Part shown: positions 8,420 to 17,605 of the stretch, piece by piece
Position numbering within the stretch: position 1 is the first letter of the stretch
How the letters are laid out: each line of letters opens with the position of its first letter
Assembly: GCA_934317005.1 (NCBI GenBank)
Contig: CAKREB010000006.1
Coordinates: 135,895-199,894, forward strand
Source of the DNA: an uncultured Lachnospiraceae bacterium
GTDB lineage: Bacteria; Bacillota; Clostridia; Lachnospirales; Lachnospiraceae
Length of the DNA: 64,000 bases
Direction: 5' to 3'
Notes under the pieces: generated by a model
What the model was told of the DNA's origin: nothing
Database searches by the model: none
Seen by the model: only the letters and a program-made list of their open reading frames with translations
Program-made: the position numbers and the translations under genes

Positions 8420-9778
8420 ATGGTTATTTTTCGGGAAGAAAAGAAGAATGCAAAAGAGATAGAAGAAATTTCATGGGATGGATATGAACATACTGTTTAC
8501 GATATAGGATTTGCTGTAGATATTGGGACAACGACAATTGCAATCGCTGCACTGGATCTGAAAAGAAAAGAGGTTATAGGAAAGGTTTCTTATACCAATC
8601 AGCAGACTACACTTGGGGCAGATGTTATGATGCGAATCATGCACTGTCAGCAGGGAAGAGGTGAACGCTTACACAATCTCGTAGTGGAACAGATTGAGCA
8701 GATGGCACAGGAACTGCTTTTGTCGTATAGTGAAGAAACCAGCTTAAAAAAATGTCTTTTTTTTGTCGTAGGGAATACGACCATGTGTCACCTTTTTTTA
8801 GGAAAAGATGTGACAGGTCTTGCCGGATATCCTTTCCGACCGGCATATGAAGGAAATTATCGCTGCTTAGGCAGAAATATTGGAATGAAGGAGTTTTTGG
8901 AGGCACAGATTATAGTGCTATCCGGTATTGCGGCGCATGTGGGAAGCGATGCACTGGCAGTTGTCGGAGCGGAAAAGCTTTATCAGAAAGACCACATTCA
9001 GCTTGCGGTAGATTTAGGAACTAACGCAGAGATTATATTAAACGACAGAGGAAAGATATATGCATGCTCTACAGCAGCCGGGCCGGCATTTGAGGGAAAG
9101 GGGATTGCCTGTGGAATGTCAGCGAAAGAAGGGGCTGTGAGTGGAGTGAATATTTCGATGGGAAATGGAAACCTGATCCTGCAGGTGATAGAAGGGGCGC
9201 GTGCAAGAGGAATTTGCAGCTCCGGTCTGGTAGATGCATTGGCACAATTTCGAAAGTGCAGGCTCATGCAGGAGGACGGTTATTTGTTATCCGAAGAAGA
9301 GGCAAGAACAAGAGGGATTTCTGATGCTTTATGCAGACGCTTAGTTATGCGGGAGAAGGAACATGCATTTTTACTCTGTAAGAAAGAGGAGGCAGGTAGA
9401 GAAATCTATTTAAAGCAGAGTGATATTCGAAATCTGCAGCTTGCAAAAGGAGCGATTCAGGCAGGCATGATCAGTTTGTTAGAGGCAACCGGTTTATCGC
9501 TGGAATCCTTAGATGAATTCGTAGTGGCAGGCGTACTGGGAAGCTGCGTTCGAACATCAAGTTCGATAGCTATCGGACTCTTTCCGGCAATGATAGCTGA
9601 TAAGTTATCATTCGCAGGAAATGCTGCGGGAAAAGGTGCAATCGATGGGATACTACGAAAAAACTTCCCAGAAGATATGGAAAAACTGGCACATCAGATC
9701 ATCCATATAGAACTGGCACAGCAGGCAGAATTTCAAGAGCAGCTCATGCGGGCAATGGACTTCAAATCATGGTTATGA
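8420..9778 (+). CDS. ASKHA-family ATPase like corrinoid-protein reductive activator, no ferredoxin domain
   Basis: The 452-residue protein has two actin-like nucleotide-binding halves. Phosphate-loop motifs are AVDIGTTTIA near the start and LAVDLGTNAEI in the middle; STAAGPAFEG lies between and GVLGSC near the end. This is the DUF4445/RACo C-terminal module, which uses ATP to reactivate corrinoid iron-sulfur proteins. Full-length RACo proteins carry an N-terminal [2Fe-2S] domain; here only about 35 residues precede the ATPase. No corrinoid protein or methyltransferase is adjacent, so the partner is unknown. ATG 8420 has GGGAG five bases upstream and is preferred to TTG 8408. Confidence 0.8.
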   Translation: MVIFREEKKNAKEIEEISWDGYEHTVYDIGFAVDIGTTTIAIAALDLKRKEVIGKVSYTNQQTTLGADVMMRIMHCQQGRGERLHNLVVEQIEQMAQELLLSYSEETSLKKCLFFVVGNTTMCHLFLGKDVTGLAGYPFRPAYEGNYRCLGRNIGMKEFLEAQIIVLSGIAAHVGSDALAVVGAEKLYQKDHIQLAVDLGTNAEIILNDRGKIYACSTAAGPAFEGKGIACGMSAKEGAVSGVNISMGNGNLILQVIEGARARGICSSGLVDALAQFRKCRLMQEDGYLLSEEEARTRGISDALCRRLVMREKEHAFLLCKKEEAGREIYLKQSDIRNLQLAKGAIQAGMISLLEATGLSLESLDEFVVAGVLGSCVRTSSSIAIGLFPAMIADKLSFAGNAAGKGAIDGILRKNFPEDMEKLAHQIIHIELAQQAEFQEQLMRAMDFKSWL

Positions 9779-9804
9779 TATAATGTTCGCGAAGGCAAAA
9801 GTGA

Positions 9805-9861
9805 ATGTGTATTCTACAAAGTTACAGATACTTGTATCAAGTAACTTTGTAGAATACATAT
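9805..9861. repeat. Long near-perfect inverted repeat
   Basis: The arms at 9808-9825 and 9841-9858 are perfectly complementary over 18 bp (GTATTCTACAAAGTTAC type). The spacer itself contains GATAC/GTATC, so the whole unit folds into one long rod. No T-run follows, so it is not a typical terminator. It touches the 113-bp tandem repeat that begins at 9868. Confidence 0.85.
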
Positions 9862-9867
9862 GAGCGC

Positions 9868-10109
9868 GCCCGCGAGCGAGAAAAACCGAAGGTTTTGCGA
9901 GCTTTTGCCTGAGCGAAAAACAAGCTTGTGAAGCAAGCGGATGAGCTCTGCAAGAGCGAGTTTGCGAGTCTGACCAAAGAGCCCGCGAGCGAGAAAAACC
10001 GAAGGTTTTGCGAGCTTTTGCCTGAGCGAAAAACGAGCTTGCGAAGCAAGCGGGTAAGCTCTGCAAGAGCGGGTTTGCGAGTCTGACCAAAGAGCCCGCG
10101 AGCAAGAAA
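9868..10109. repeat. 113-bp tandem repeat, 2.1 copies, hairpin-rich
   Basis: The copies run 9868-9980, 9981-10093 and a 16-base start of a third (10094-10109). Each unit holds several small palindromes: AACCGAAGGTT, CTTGYGAAGCAAG and GCTCTGCAAGAGC. Open frames crossing it on the minus strand simply repeat one peptide and look spurious. It fills most of the gap between the ATPase gene and proC. Confidence 0.9.
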
Positions 10110-10135
10110 CACACAGAATAGAAATGAGGGATACG

Positions 10136-10927
10136 ATGATACTTGGATTTATTGGTGCCGGCAACATGGCTAAGGCAATGATTGGCGGAGTATTACAGTC
10201 AGGATTATTAACAAAGGAAGAGATTATAGCATCTGCGGCAACGCAGAATACAATAGATAAAGTAAAAGAAGACTTTGGAATCAACACAACATTAGACAAT
10301 AAAGAAGTTGCAAAGGCAGATATCATCTTTTTGGCGGTAAAACCGATATACTGTGCACAGGTCATAGATGAAATCAAAGCAGGAATCACTGAAAAACAGA
10401 TTATTGTATCCATTGCAGCCGGAAAAGATATGGCATGGTTAGAAAACGCCTTTGGTGGAAAGAAAAAGATTATAAGAACGATGCCAAATACACCCGCTTT
10501 GGTTGGTGAGGGAATTACAGCTGTATGTCCAAACGGAGAAGTGACAGAGGCAGAATTGCAGAAGGTATGTGAAATCTTAGAAAGCTTTGGAAAGGCAGAA
10601 GTGATCAAAGAATCTATGATGGATGCCGTTATAGCAGTCAGTGGAAGTTCACCGGCATATGTGTTCATGTTTATTGAGGCAATGGCGGACGCTGCTGTTG
10701 CAGAAGGCATGCCAAGAGCGCAGGCATATCAGTTTGCAGCACAATCGGTGTTAGGAAGCGCCAAGATGGTATTGGAAACCGGAAAGCATCCGGGTGAGTT
10801 AAAGGACATGGTATGTTCACCGGCAGGAACCACAATAGAGGCAGTACATGTTTTGGAACAGGAGGGCTTCCGTGGAAGCGTCATGGACTGCATGAGAGCC
10901 TGTGCGGAAAAATCCAGAAATATGTAA
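10136..10927 (+). CDS. proC: Pyrroline-5-carboxylate reductase
   Basis: ProC reduces 1-pyrroline-5-carboxylate to proline with NAD(P)H, the last step of proline synthesis. The 263-residue protein starts with the Rossmann motif GFIGAGNMAKAMIGG. It contains MPNTPALVGEG and the C-terminal helical signature ELKDMVCSPAGTTIEAV. ATG 10136 is chosen because GAGGG stands five bases before it; ATG 10124 is in frame but has no site. Its leader emerges from the hairpin repeat array. Confidence 0.96.
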   Translation: MILGFIGAGNMAKAMIGGVLQSGLLTKEEIIASAATQNTIDKVKEDFGINTTLDNKEVAKADIIFLAVKPIYCAQVIDEIKAGITEKQIIVSIAAGKDMAWLENAFGGKKKIIRTMPNTPALVGEGITAVCPNGEVTEAELQKVCEILESFGKAEVIKESMMDAVIAVSGSSPAYVFMFIEAMADAAVAEGMPRAQAYQFAAQSVLGSAKMVLETGKHPGELKDMVCSPAGTTIEAVHVLEQEGFRGSVMDCMRACAEKSRNM

Positions 10928-10943
10928 TAATCTGCCAAATTAT

Positions 10944-11021
10944 TATCGGTAATTATTGTTAGCAATTACTATCAGAAATTTATGTTGGTAATTCATGTTA
11001 GTGATTTATATCAGTAGTTAC
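10944..11021. repeat. Degenerate 26-bp tandem repeat, three copies
   Basis: Three 26-base units begin TATCGGTAATTAT, TATCAGAAATTTA and TGTTAGTGATTTA. They are AT-rich and about 65-70 percent alike. They fill the gap between proC and the M23 gene, and no coding or hairpin function is apparent. Confidence 0.5.
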
Positions 11022-11060
11022 AGATGATTGGTGCATAGTTTTACCGAAAGCCTTCATAAA

Positions 11061-11786
11061 ATGAAAAAAAGGCTGGAAAGTGTTCCAATCATGCAGATTC
11101 TTAATCGATTTTTACAAAGGACTATGCGACAAAAGAAAAAGACAACATGCAAAACCGCATGGGGAGTCAGAATTTTTGTGGCAGTGGTGGTGTTTGGATG
11201 CATCAGTGGTCAGATTTACGTTCTATCGGATCAGCAGAAAAGAATGGAGCTCTATGAGCAGATGAAAAAAGAAGTAACTTTTCAGGAGATTCCGATACTT
11301 ATGAAAGAGATGGAATATTTTCCGGTGCGAAAGGATCCCAACAGGAAGATAGAATATTATTATGAAAACGGATATGGCGGAGAACGGACTTACGGTGGCA
11401 GGCGAAAGCATGAGGGGATTGATATCATGTCTTCAAAGGATCAGGCAGGCTGCCTTACAATACAGTCTGTCAGTGATGGAGTCATAGAACAGATGGGCTG
11501 GCTTCCGCTTGGCGGTTATCGGATCGGAATCCGCAGCAACTCCGGATTTTATTACTATTATGCGCATCTGGAAGCGTATGCAGTGCATCTGAAGAAGGGA
11601 ATGCGGGTGTCAGCCGGTGATGTGCTGGGAAAGATGGGCAATACAGGATATGGAAAAGAAGGCACTAGAGGAAAATTCGCCGTTCATTTACATTTTGGTA
11701 TTTATCATCCGGTTGCTGGAAAAGAAAAAAGTTTGAATCCGTATTATTTATTGCAGTATTGTTCGCAGGAAACGAAAGAAAGATGA
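11061..11786 (+). CDS. Membrane-anchored M23 (LytM-type) peptidase
   Basis: The protein has about 241 residues. A basic N-terminus precedes one membrane helix (about 36-55), a short coiled segment and an M23 domain. Zinc ligands are visible as H117xxxD121 (HEGID) and HLH (209-211), so the peptidase looks intact. Such enzymes cut peptidoglycan cross-bridges outside the membrane; in spore-formers some act during engulfment. The start is uncertain: ATG 11061 lacks a clear site, and TTG 11028 and ATG 11091 are alternatives. Confidence 0.85.
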   Translation: MKKRLESVPIMQILNRFLQRTMRQKKKTTCKTAWGVRIFVAVVVFGCISGQIYVLSDQQKRMELYEQMKKEVTFQEIPILMKEMEYFPVRKDPNRKIEYYYENGYGGERTYGGRRKHEGIDIMSSKDQAGCLTIQSVSDGVIEQMGWLPLGGYRIGIRSNSGFYYYYAHLEAYAVHLKKGMRVSAGDVLGKMGNTGYGKEGTRGKFAVHLHFGIYHPVAGKEKSLNPYYLLQYCSQETKER

Positions 11787-11937
11787 CAAAGATCGTATCA
11801 GAAAAATGATAAAAATTCTGATCGAAACAGATAAATAAAATGGTCTGCTGTGGAGCGAAGGCAGTTCATTAGAAAGAAAAGGCAGTAAAATTGCAGACTG
11901 TCTTTATTCGAAAAATCGCTCGGAAATGAGGTATCAT

Positions 11938-12753
11938 ATGGAAATACAGCTTTGGCGTGAAATATTAGCGCCGTATCAGCTTGCAGTGGATGAACTGGTC
12001 GTTAAATTTAATCATATCAAGCAACAGTATCAGAATGCAAAAATGTATTCGCCGATTGAAAATGTGAGTGGGCGTGTAAAACGCGTATCCAGTATTTTGG
12101 AGAAAACACAGCGAAAGCATGTTTCTCTGGAAGAACTGGAAGAAAAAATAGAAGATATTGCGGGCATACGATTGATCTGTCAGTTTGTGGAAGATATCAA
12201 TGCAGTTGTAGAGATCATCCGCAACCGCAAGGACTTGGAGATTAAGCAGGAAAAGGACTATATTACGCAGAGTAAGCCAAGCGGTTATCGAAGCTATCAT
12301 ATTATTGCATATTATACGGTGCATACGATTAATGGGCCAAAACGTTTGGAGGTAGAGATTCAGATCCGCACGATGGCAATGAATTTCTGGTCTACGATAG
12401 AGCATTCACTACAGTATAAGTACAAAGAGCACATGCCGGATGAATTGCGGATGCGTCTGCTGCGCGTTGCGGATGCCGTAGATGCGTTGGACAATGAAAT
12501 GGCATCGGTTCGTGACGAAATCATGGATGCACAGAACTCGAACCGTCAGAAAGCAACAATCATATCGGATATTTTAAATAACATTGATAATCTGTACTAT
12601 GTAGCCAATGAGCGTGAGGTTACAAAGATACAGAATGAGTTCTTTAAGATTTATCAGAAGGATGATATGGAAATGCTGATGCGGTTTAACAAGCAGTTAG
12701 ATATTATCGCAGAAACATACCGTGCGCAGTCTGTGGCAGGGAACATTTTGTAA
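11938..12753 (+). CDS. Small alarmone synthetase (RelA/SpoT synthetase domain only)
   Basis: The 271-residue protein has just the (p)ppGpp synthetase fold: RVKRVSSILEK, DIAGIRLICQF, a SKPSGYRSYH loop and EIQIRTMAMNFWSTIEHSLQYK. There is no HD hydrolase, TGS or ACT domain, which places it with RelQ/YjbM-type synthetases that move pyrophosphate from ATP to GDP or GTP. ATG 11938 follows GAGG by seven bases. The gene is followed closely by the RsmF-like gene, whose ribosome site overlaps its 3' end. Confidence 0.9.
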   Translation: MEIQLWREILAPYQLAVDELVVKFNHIKQQYQNAKMYSPIENVSGRVKRVSSILEKTQRKHVSLEELEEKIEDIAGIRLICQFVEDINAVVEIIRNRKDLEIKQEKDYITQSKPSGYRSYHIIAYYTVHTINGPKRLEVEIQIRTMAMNFWSTIEHSLQYKYKEHMPDELRMRLLRVADAVDALDNEMASVRDEIMDAQNSNRQKATIISDILNNIDNLYYVANEREVTKIQNEFFKIYQKDDMEMLMRFNKQLDIIAETYRAQSVAGNIL

Positions 12754-12775
12754 AGATGCGGAAATGAGGTTAGTA

Positions 12776-14305
12776 ATGAACAGTTTGCCGGAGAGCTATT
12801 GCAACAACATGCGTATTCTGTTGGGAGAAGAATATGAAGAATATATCAAAAGCTTTTCACAAGAGTCTTATACAGCATTTCGGGTAAATACAGCTAAGAT
12901 TTCATTGGACAAATGGGAGAAGCAAAATCCGTTCTGTACAGAGCCGGTTTCGTGGACAGAGAAGGGGTTTTACTATCAGGCAGATAAAGAAAAACCGTCG
13001 AAGCACCCGTATTATTATGCAGGGTTATATTATATTCAGGAGCCGAGCGCGATGATCCCTGCATCGATTCTTCCAGTTTTGCCGGGAGATCGTGTGTTAG
13101 ATCTGTGTGCGGCACCGGGCGGTAAAGCTACAGAACTTGGGGCAAAGCTTGACGGAACCGGTCTGCTGGTTGCAAATGATATCAGCGTATCCAGAGCAAT
13201 GGCACTGGCGAAAAATATACAATTTGCAGGGATTACAAATGCAGTTGTGACAGCCGAAACACCGCAGAAGCTGGCCAGGCATTTTGGAAGTTATTTTGAT
13301 AAGATTTTAATCGATGCACCGTGTTCCGGTGAAGGAATGTTTCGTCGGGAGCCACGCATGGTAAAGGACTGGCTGGAAAAGGGGCCGGATTATTATAGCA
13401 CGATACAGAAGGAAATTCTGACTGAGGCATATCGCATGCTAAAGCCGGGGGGAAAGCTTGTTTACTCTACCTGTACCTTTGCGGTAAAAGAGGACGAAGC
13501 TGTGATACAATGGCTGTTAGATCAATATTCCGACATGCAGATTTGTCCGGTAGAGCGAAAAGAAGGCTTCTCAAAAGGACGTCCGGATCTGGTGGAAAAT
13601 GGCTCTGATGCATTGCGTGACTGTATTCGGATCTTTCCGCATAGAGCAAAAGGAGAGGGACATTTTGCGGTGCTTCTTCAAAAAACTACAGAAGACAATA
13701 AGCAGAATGTATCTTTAGATGACGGAAAGTTTTCTACGCGGGTAGAACAAAGTACAGGGATGACAGCATTGCAGCCAGAGGAAAAGCAGGTAAGAGAATC
13801 CGATAGAAAAAGGGACAAAAAACAAAAGGGCAAGGGGAAAAAAGGACGTTCCTTTTCAAAGCAGCAGGAGAGCGGAATTGACGAGAGTGCAGTACAGCAG
13901 ATGTATGATTTTGTACATCAGCTCAGGGCGCAAAGGGAGCAGAAATGGTGTGATCGGATAGAGCGCACCGCAGAAGCTTTGGCAAGTCTTCCGGTCAGCC
14001 GTGATACAACGGAGGGGATTCGCGTGGTATATCAGGGTATACCTGTCTGTGAATGGAAACACAGGCTGCTGCCCTCCAGTCAGCTTGCGCTTACTTTGCG
14101 GGCTGGGGATGCAAAACAGGTCTGGAATCTGAACGCAGAAGATGAACAGGTGATTCGTTATCTCAAAGGAGAAACACTTACAGCGCCAGAACCATATCAG
14201 GGTATGGTGCTAGTCTGTGTGGATGGCTATGGACTTGGCTGGGCACAGGGAAATGGCAAGGGAATGCTAAAAAACAAATACTATCCGGGCTGGCGCTATC
14301 AGTAA
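12776..14305 (+). CDS. RsmF/NOL1-Nop2-Sun family RNA m5C methyltransferase
   Basis: The 509-residue protein has an N-terminal PUA-like region and a SAM-binding core (VLDLCAAPGGKATELG). The catalytic loops are DAPCSGEGMFRR and YSTCTFAVKEDE, holding the two cysteines of m5C RNA methyltransferases. A Lys-rich insert (KRDKKQKGKGKKGRS) separates this from an RsmF-type C-terminal domain. The likely target is a cytosine of 16S rRNA. ATG 12776 follows GAGG and MNSLPESY is a normal family opening; an upstream frame overlaps the synthetase gene and is rejected. Confidence 0.9.
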   Translation: MNSLPESYCNNMRILLGEEYEEYIKSFSQESYTAFRVNTAKISLDKWEKQNPFCTEPVSWTEKGFYYQADKEKPSKHPYYYAGLYYIQEPSAMIPASILPVLPGDRVLDLCAAPGGKATELGAKLDGTGLLVANDISVSRAMALAKNIQFAGITNAVVTAETPQKLARHFGSYFDKILIDAPCSGEGMFRREPRMVKDWLEKGPDYYSTIQKEILTEAYRMLKPGGKLVYSTCTFAVKEDEAVIQWLLDQYSDMQICPVERKEGFSKGRPDLVENGSDALRDCIRIFPHRAKGEGHFAVLLQKTTEDNKQNVSLDDGKFSTRVEQSTGMTALQPEEKQVRESDRKRDKKQKGKGKKGRSFSKQQESGIDESAVQQMYDFVHQLRAQREQKWCDRIERTAEALASLPVSRDTTEGIRVVYQGIPVCEWKHRLLPSSQLALTLRAGDAKQVWNLNAEDEQVIRYLKGETLTAPEPYQGMVLVCVDGYGLGWAQGNGKGMLKNKYYPGWRYQ

Positions 14306-14336
14306 CGCTGTAACAGTCTGCGAAATGGAGGATAAC

Positions 14337-14900
14337 ATGAAAATAGAACGTGGTGATTTTGGTTATATACAGGCAAGAAAGAGAAAAGCCCTGCTTGGAA
14401 CCATATTAATGGCAGTAATTGGTGTGGCAATTTTTGTGACAGGCTTATTGTTAAACAAAATGTCAAACCGAAATGTGTTTACTATTATTGCGGTACTGTT
14501 TGTACTGCCGGGAGCAAAGTTTTTGGTGGCATACATCGTCACTTTTCCTTACCAGACTGTTAGCAGGGAACGCTACGACAAAGTAAAAAGCGCATTAACG
14601 GAAAATATGACATTATATACTGACCTTGTGATCACTTCCTCTGAAAAGGTAATGCACTTAGATTTTATCGCTGTCGGAAATGGTCAGGTGATTGGTCTTG
14701 TAGGCCCGAAAAAGCAGGATATAGCGTATATCCGTAAATATCTGACCGGTGGAGTGCAAAACTGGGGAACCGGTTATAAGGTAAAGATCGTAGACAATGA
14801 AAAGACCTTTTTGGGAGAACTGGCAAGAGTAGAAGCCTGCGAGGTAGATCCAAAGGAAGAAAAGGAAGTGAAATCCTTTGTCACTTCGTTAGTTGTATGA
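14337..14900 (+). CDS. Two-helix membrane protein of unknown function
   Basis: The 187-residue protein has a basic N-terminus and two close membrane helices (about 20-40 and 47-70). A cytoplasmic or external domain of about 110 residues ends in a charged tail. ATG 14337 has GGAGG immediately upstream. It lies in the run of translation and RNA-modification genes, with gaps short enough for one operon. I do not recognise the family. Confidence 0.75.
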   Translation: MKIERGDFGYIQARKRKALLGTILMAVIGVAIFVTGLLLNKMSNRNVFTIIAVLFVLPGAKFLVAYIVTFPYQTVSRERYDKVKSALTENMTLYTDLVITSSEKVMHLDFIAVGNGQVIGLVGPKKQDIAYIRKYLTGGVQNWGTGYKVKIVDNEKTFLGELARVEACEVDPKEEKEVKSFVTSLVV

Positions 14901-14949
14901 TCGCAGTATAAGAAATATACAGAAATGATTTTGAAAAGTGAGGAAAAAC

Positions 14950-15933
14950 ATGCAGTGTATACAGATAACATCGCAGGAAGCAGGTCAGCGCCTAGACAAG
15001 TTTTTATGCAAATATATGACATTGGCACCCAAAAGCTTTTTTTATAAGATGTTGCGAAAGAAAAATATCACCTTGAATGGAAAAAAAGCAGAGGGGATGG
15101 AAAAGCTTAAAACAGGCGATGAGATCAGATTTTTTCTGGCAGATGAAACGATTGCAAAATTTCAGGAAAAGCAGGCTTCAAAGACGGTACAGAAGGACAA
15201 AGTAGTGTTAGATATTGTCTATGAAGATGAGGATGTTTTAGTTATCAACAAGCCGCAGGGAATGTTATCACAGAAAGCAGATAAAAATGATGTTACACTT
15301 GTAGAATATATCGGAAGTTATCTTCAGGAAGAAAACACAGCGCATACAACATTTCATCCGGGAATCTGTAACCGTCTGGATCGAAACACAACCGGACTTG
15401 TCGTTGCCGGAAAGTCGATAAAAGGTCTGCAATGGTTCAATCAGCTTTTTCGTGACAGAACTTTGGAAAAGTATTATCTTTGTCTGGTGAAAGGAAAGCT
15501 TGAAAAGCGGGCAGATATTGATGGATATTTAAGTAAAGATACAAAACATAACCGTGTGACCGTTCATCAGACGAAAGAACCGGATTCAGTTCGTATCGTT
15601 ACGGCATATGAACCACTTGAAGCAGTGTCTTGGCATGATGAATACTATACGCTGTTAAAGGTTCATCTGATCACGGGAAAATCGCATCAGATCCGCGCGC
15701 ATCTGCAAAGCATTGGTCATCCAATCGTAGGTGATACAAAGTATGGCGAGAAAAGTCTGTATCATTTGTTTAAAAAAGAATTTGGGATCCGTTATCAGAT
15801 GCTTCATGCGTGGAAATTGCATTTACAGGCGACAGACGACTTACCACAAAAATATCATGATGTAGAGTGGACTGCACCGCTTCCGAAGCAATTTCAGAAT
15901 GTGCTTTGGAAGCTGGGAATGAAAGAGGTATAG
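14950..15933 (+). CDS. RluA-family pseudouridine synthase
   Basis: The 327-residue protein has an S4 RNA-binding domain (AGQRLDKFLCKYM) and a RluA catalytic domain. The motif GICNRLDRNTTGLVV holds the catalytic Asp, and HQIRAHLQSIGHPIVGD is conserved. It isomerises uridines to pseudouridine in rRNA, most like RluC/RluD types. ATG 14950 follows GTGAGG by six bases. The exact target uridines cannot be read from the sequence. Confidence 0.92.
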   Translation: MQCIQITSQEAGQRLDKFLCKYMTLAPKSFFYKMLRKKNITLNGKKAEGMEKLKTGDEIRFFLADETIAKFQEKQASKTVQKDKVVLDIVYEDEDVLVINKPQGMLSQKADKNDVTLVEYIGSYLQEENTAHTTFHPGICNRLDRNTTGLVVAGKSIKGLQWFNQLFRDRTLEKYYLCLVKGKLEKRADIDGYLSKDTKHNRVTVHQTKEPDSVRIVTAYEPLEAVSWHDEYYTLLKVHLITGKSHQIRAHLQSIGHPIVGDTKYGEKSLYHLFKKEFGIRYQMLHAWKLHLQATDDLPQKYHDVEWTAPLPKQFQNVLWKLGMKEV

Positions 15934-15958
15934 GTTAAAGGTCGAGGGAGGAAGAAAA

Positions 15959-16495
15959 ATGCCGTCTTGGAATTCAAGAGGTTTGCGTGGGTCGGTACTG
16001 GAAGAGGCACTCAATATAACAAATGAGAAGTATCGGCAGGAAAAGCTGGCACTGGTGCAGAAAATACCGACGCCGATCACACCGATGGAGATTGACAAGG
16101 AGCATCATCATATTACATTGGCATATTTTGAACAGAAAAGTACCGTGGATTATATTGGAAATGTACAGGGAGTGCCAATTTGTTTTGATGCAAAGGAATG
16201 TGCAACGGACACCTTTCCGATTCATAACATACATGAGCATCAGTTAACATATATGCGGGAATTTGAACAGCAAAACGGCATTGCTTTTTTGATCATTTAT
16301 TTTTCTACTGTGCAGGAATATTATTATGTGCCGTTCCGGGATGTGGTATATTTCTGGGAACGCGCGCAGAGCGGGGGAAGAAAGAGCTTTCGTCGTGAGG
16401 AGCTGGATGCAGCGTACCGGATAAAATTTAGCAATCAGATTTATATTCATTATCTGGAAATGCTGTCAAAGGATCTGGAAACAAGGGATACGTAA
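15959..16495 (+). CDS. recU: Holliday junction resolvase RecU
   Basis: RecU cuts four-way junctions in Firmicutes. The 178-residue protein contains NRGxxFE-like GLRGSVLEEALNITN, TVDYIGNVQGVPICFDAKEC (the D...E-x-K nuclease centre), NIHEHQLTYM and LIIYFS, all in family order. The usual N-terminal basic extension is short. The start is supported by GAGGGAGG at 15944-15952. In many Firmicutes recU pairs with a penicillin-binding protein gene; that neighbour is absent here. Confidence 0.9.
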   Translation: MPSWNSRGLRGSVLEEALNITNEKYRQEKLALVQKIPTPITPMEIDKEHHHITLAYFEQKSTVDYIGNVQGVPICFDAKECATDTFPIHNIHEHQLTYMREFEQQNGIAFLIIYFSTVQEYYYVPFRDVVYFWERAQSGGRKSFRREELDAAYRIKFSNQIYIHYLEMLSKDLETRDT

Positions 16496-16585
16496 AATGG
16501 TATTTGCGTAAAAACGAAATGTGTATATATTGGTGTTGTAGCTGAAAAAACAATTTGCGGATGTAGAAAGGAACGTAGGATTCGT

Positions 16586-17515
16586 ATGATTTTAGGGCTG
16601 TCAATCTATTTTATTTTAATGGATTTTTATATATTTGCTTTTGCAGGCTGGATTTATGAAAGTATCTTTGTGTCAGTACGAACAGGGAAGGTAGTGAATC
16701 GCGGCTTTTTGGTAGGACCAATCTTGCCACTTTACGGTTTTGGTGCGGTTACGGTATATGTGTTACTGCGTCCTTTTTCCGGTTGTGCCAGCCTGTTATA
16801 TGTGATGGGAATGTTGATCGCAACCGTGCTTGAGTATATCACGTCATGGCTGTTAGAGGTGTTATTTCACGCAAAATGGTGGGATTATTCGGAGGCACCA
16901 TATAACCTCAATGGCAGGATCGCACTGATTCCATCAATGTTTTGGGGGATTTTATCTCTCTTTATGTTTGATGTGCTGCAGCCGGCAGCAAGCTTTGTAA
17001 TCAAACAGATTCCACAACGTTATGGAGAGGTGCTTTTGGTTATATTGATGGTAATTACTGCCATTGATCTGGCATCTACTGTGATCACAACCATTAACTT
17101 CCGTAAGCAGTTAGAAAATCTGTATGAGTTTAAAAGAGATCTGGAAAATGCACTGGAGGAGATTGAGCTTCCTTCTTTGCGGGAACTTTTTGGAAATATG
17201 ACCAAAGAACTGTCGGAGCGCATGGCACAGGGCAGTCTTGGAACATTAAAGGAGGCCTTGTCACAGCGCTTTGAGAATTGGAAGGGAAGCGAAGAAGAGA
17301 GCGATTCAAAGCTTGCTATGGTCGAGGAACGCTTTCGTCACTATTTAGAAAATCGCAGCAGCTTTTTGAAAAAAAGACCTTTCACCGGAAACAGGCGTAT
17401 TGTTGATGCGTTTCCAACGATGAAGATCTTACCGAAAAATCATGCGGCGATTGATGTAAAGGAACTTTTGATGAATGTAAAGCAGAAGTGGGAAGAAAGA
17501 GAAGAAAATAAATAA
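16586..17515 (+). CDS. PF06541-type membrane protein (putative ABC transporter permease)
   Basis: The 309-residue protein has five or so membrane helices in residues 1-190 with the family motifs FAGWIYESIFVS, RGFLVGPILPLYGFG and KWWDYSEAPYNLNGRI. A soluble charged C-terminal third follows. The family is labelled permease by weak similarity only, and no ATPase gene is nearby. GAAAGGAACG precedes the ATG. The true role is not known. Confidence 0.8.
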   Translation: MILGLSIYFILMDFYIFAFAGWIYESIFVSVRTGKVVNRGFLVGPILPLYGFGAVTVYVLLRPFSGCASLLYVMGMLIATVLEYITSWLLEVLFHAKWWDYSEAPYNLNGRIALIPSMFWGILSLFMFDVLQPAASFVIKQIPQRYGEVLLVILMVITAIDLASTVITTINFRKQLENLYEFKRDLENALEEIELPSLRELFGNMTKELSERMAQGSLGTLKEALSQRFENWKGSEEESDSKLAMVEERFRHYLENRSSFLKKRPFTGNRRIVDAFPTMKILPKNHAAIDVKELLMNVKQKWEEREENK

Positions 17516-17605
17516 AAAAGCAAAAAAAGAAAAAAAGAGTATAGTTCAAAACGTTTAGATGCTTATCTTTCAGGTGTCTGCTGACTTTTGCAAAGTAATA
17601 TCACA

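Noticed and set aside
9773..10112. Long minus-strand open frames over the 113-bp repeat, including one opposing proC
   Set aside because: They repeat one peptide per DNA unit, lack ribosome sites and exist because the repeat length and composition leave frames open. proC on the other strand is certain.
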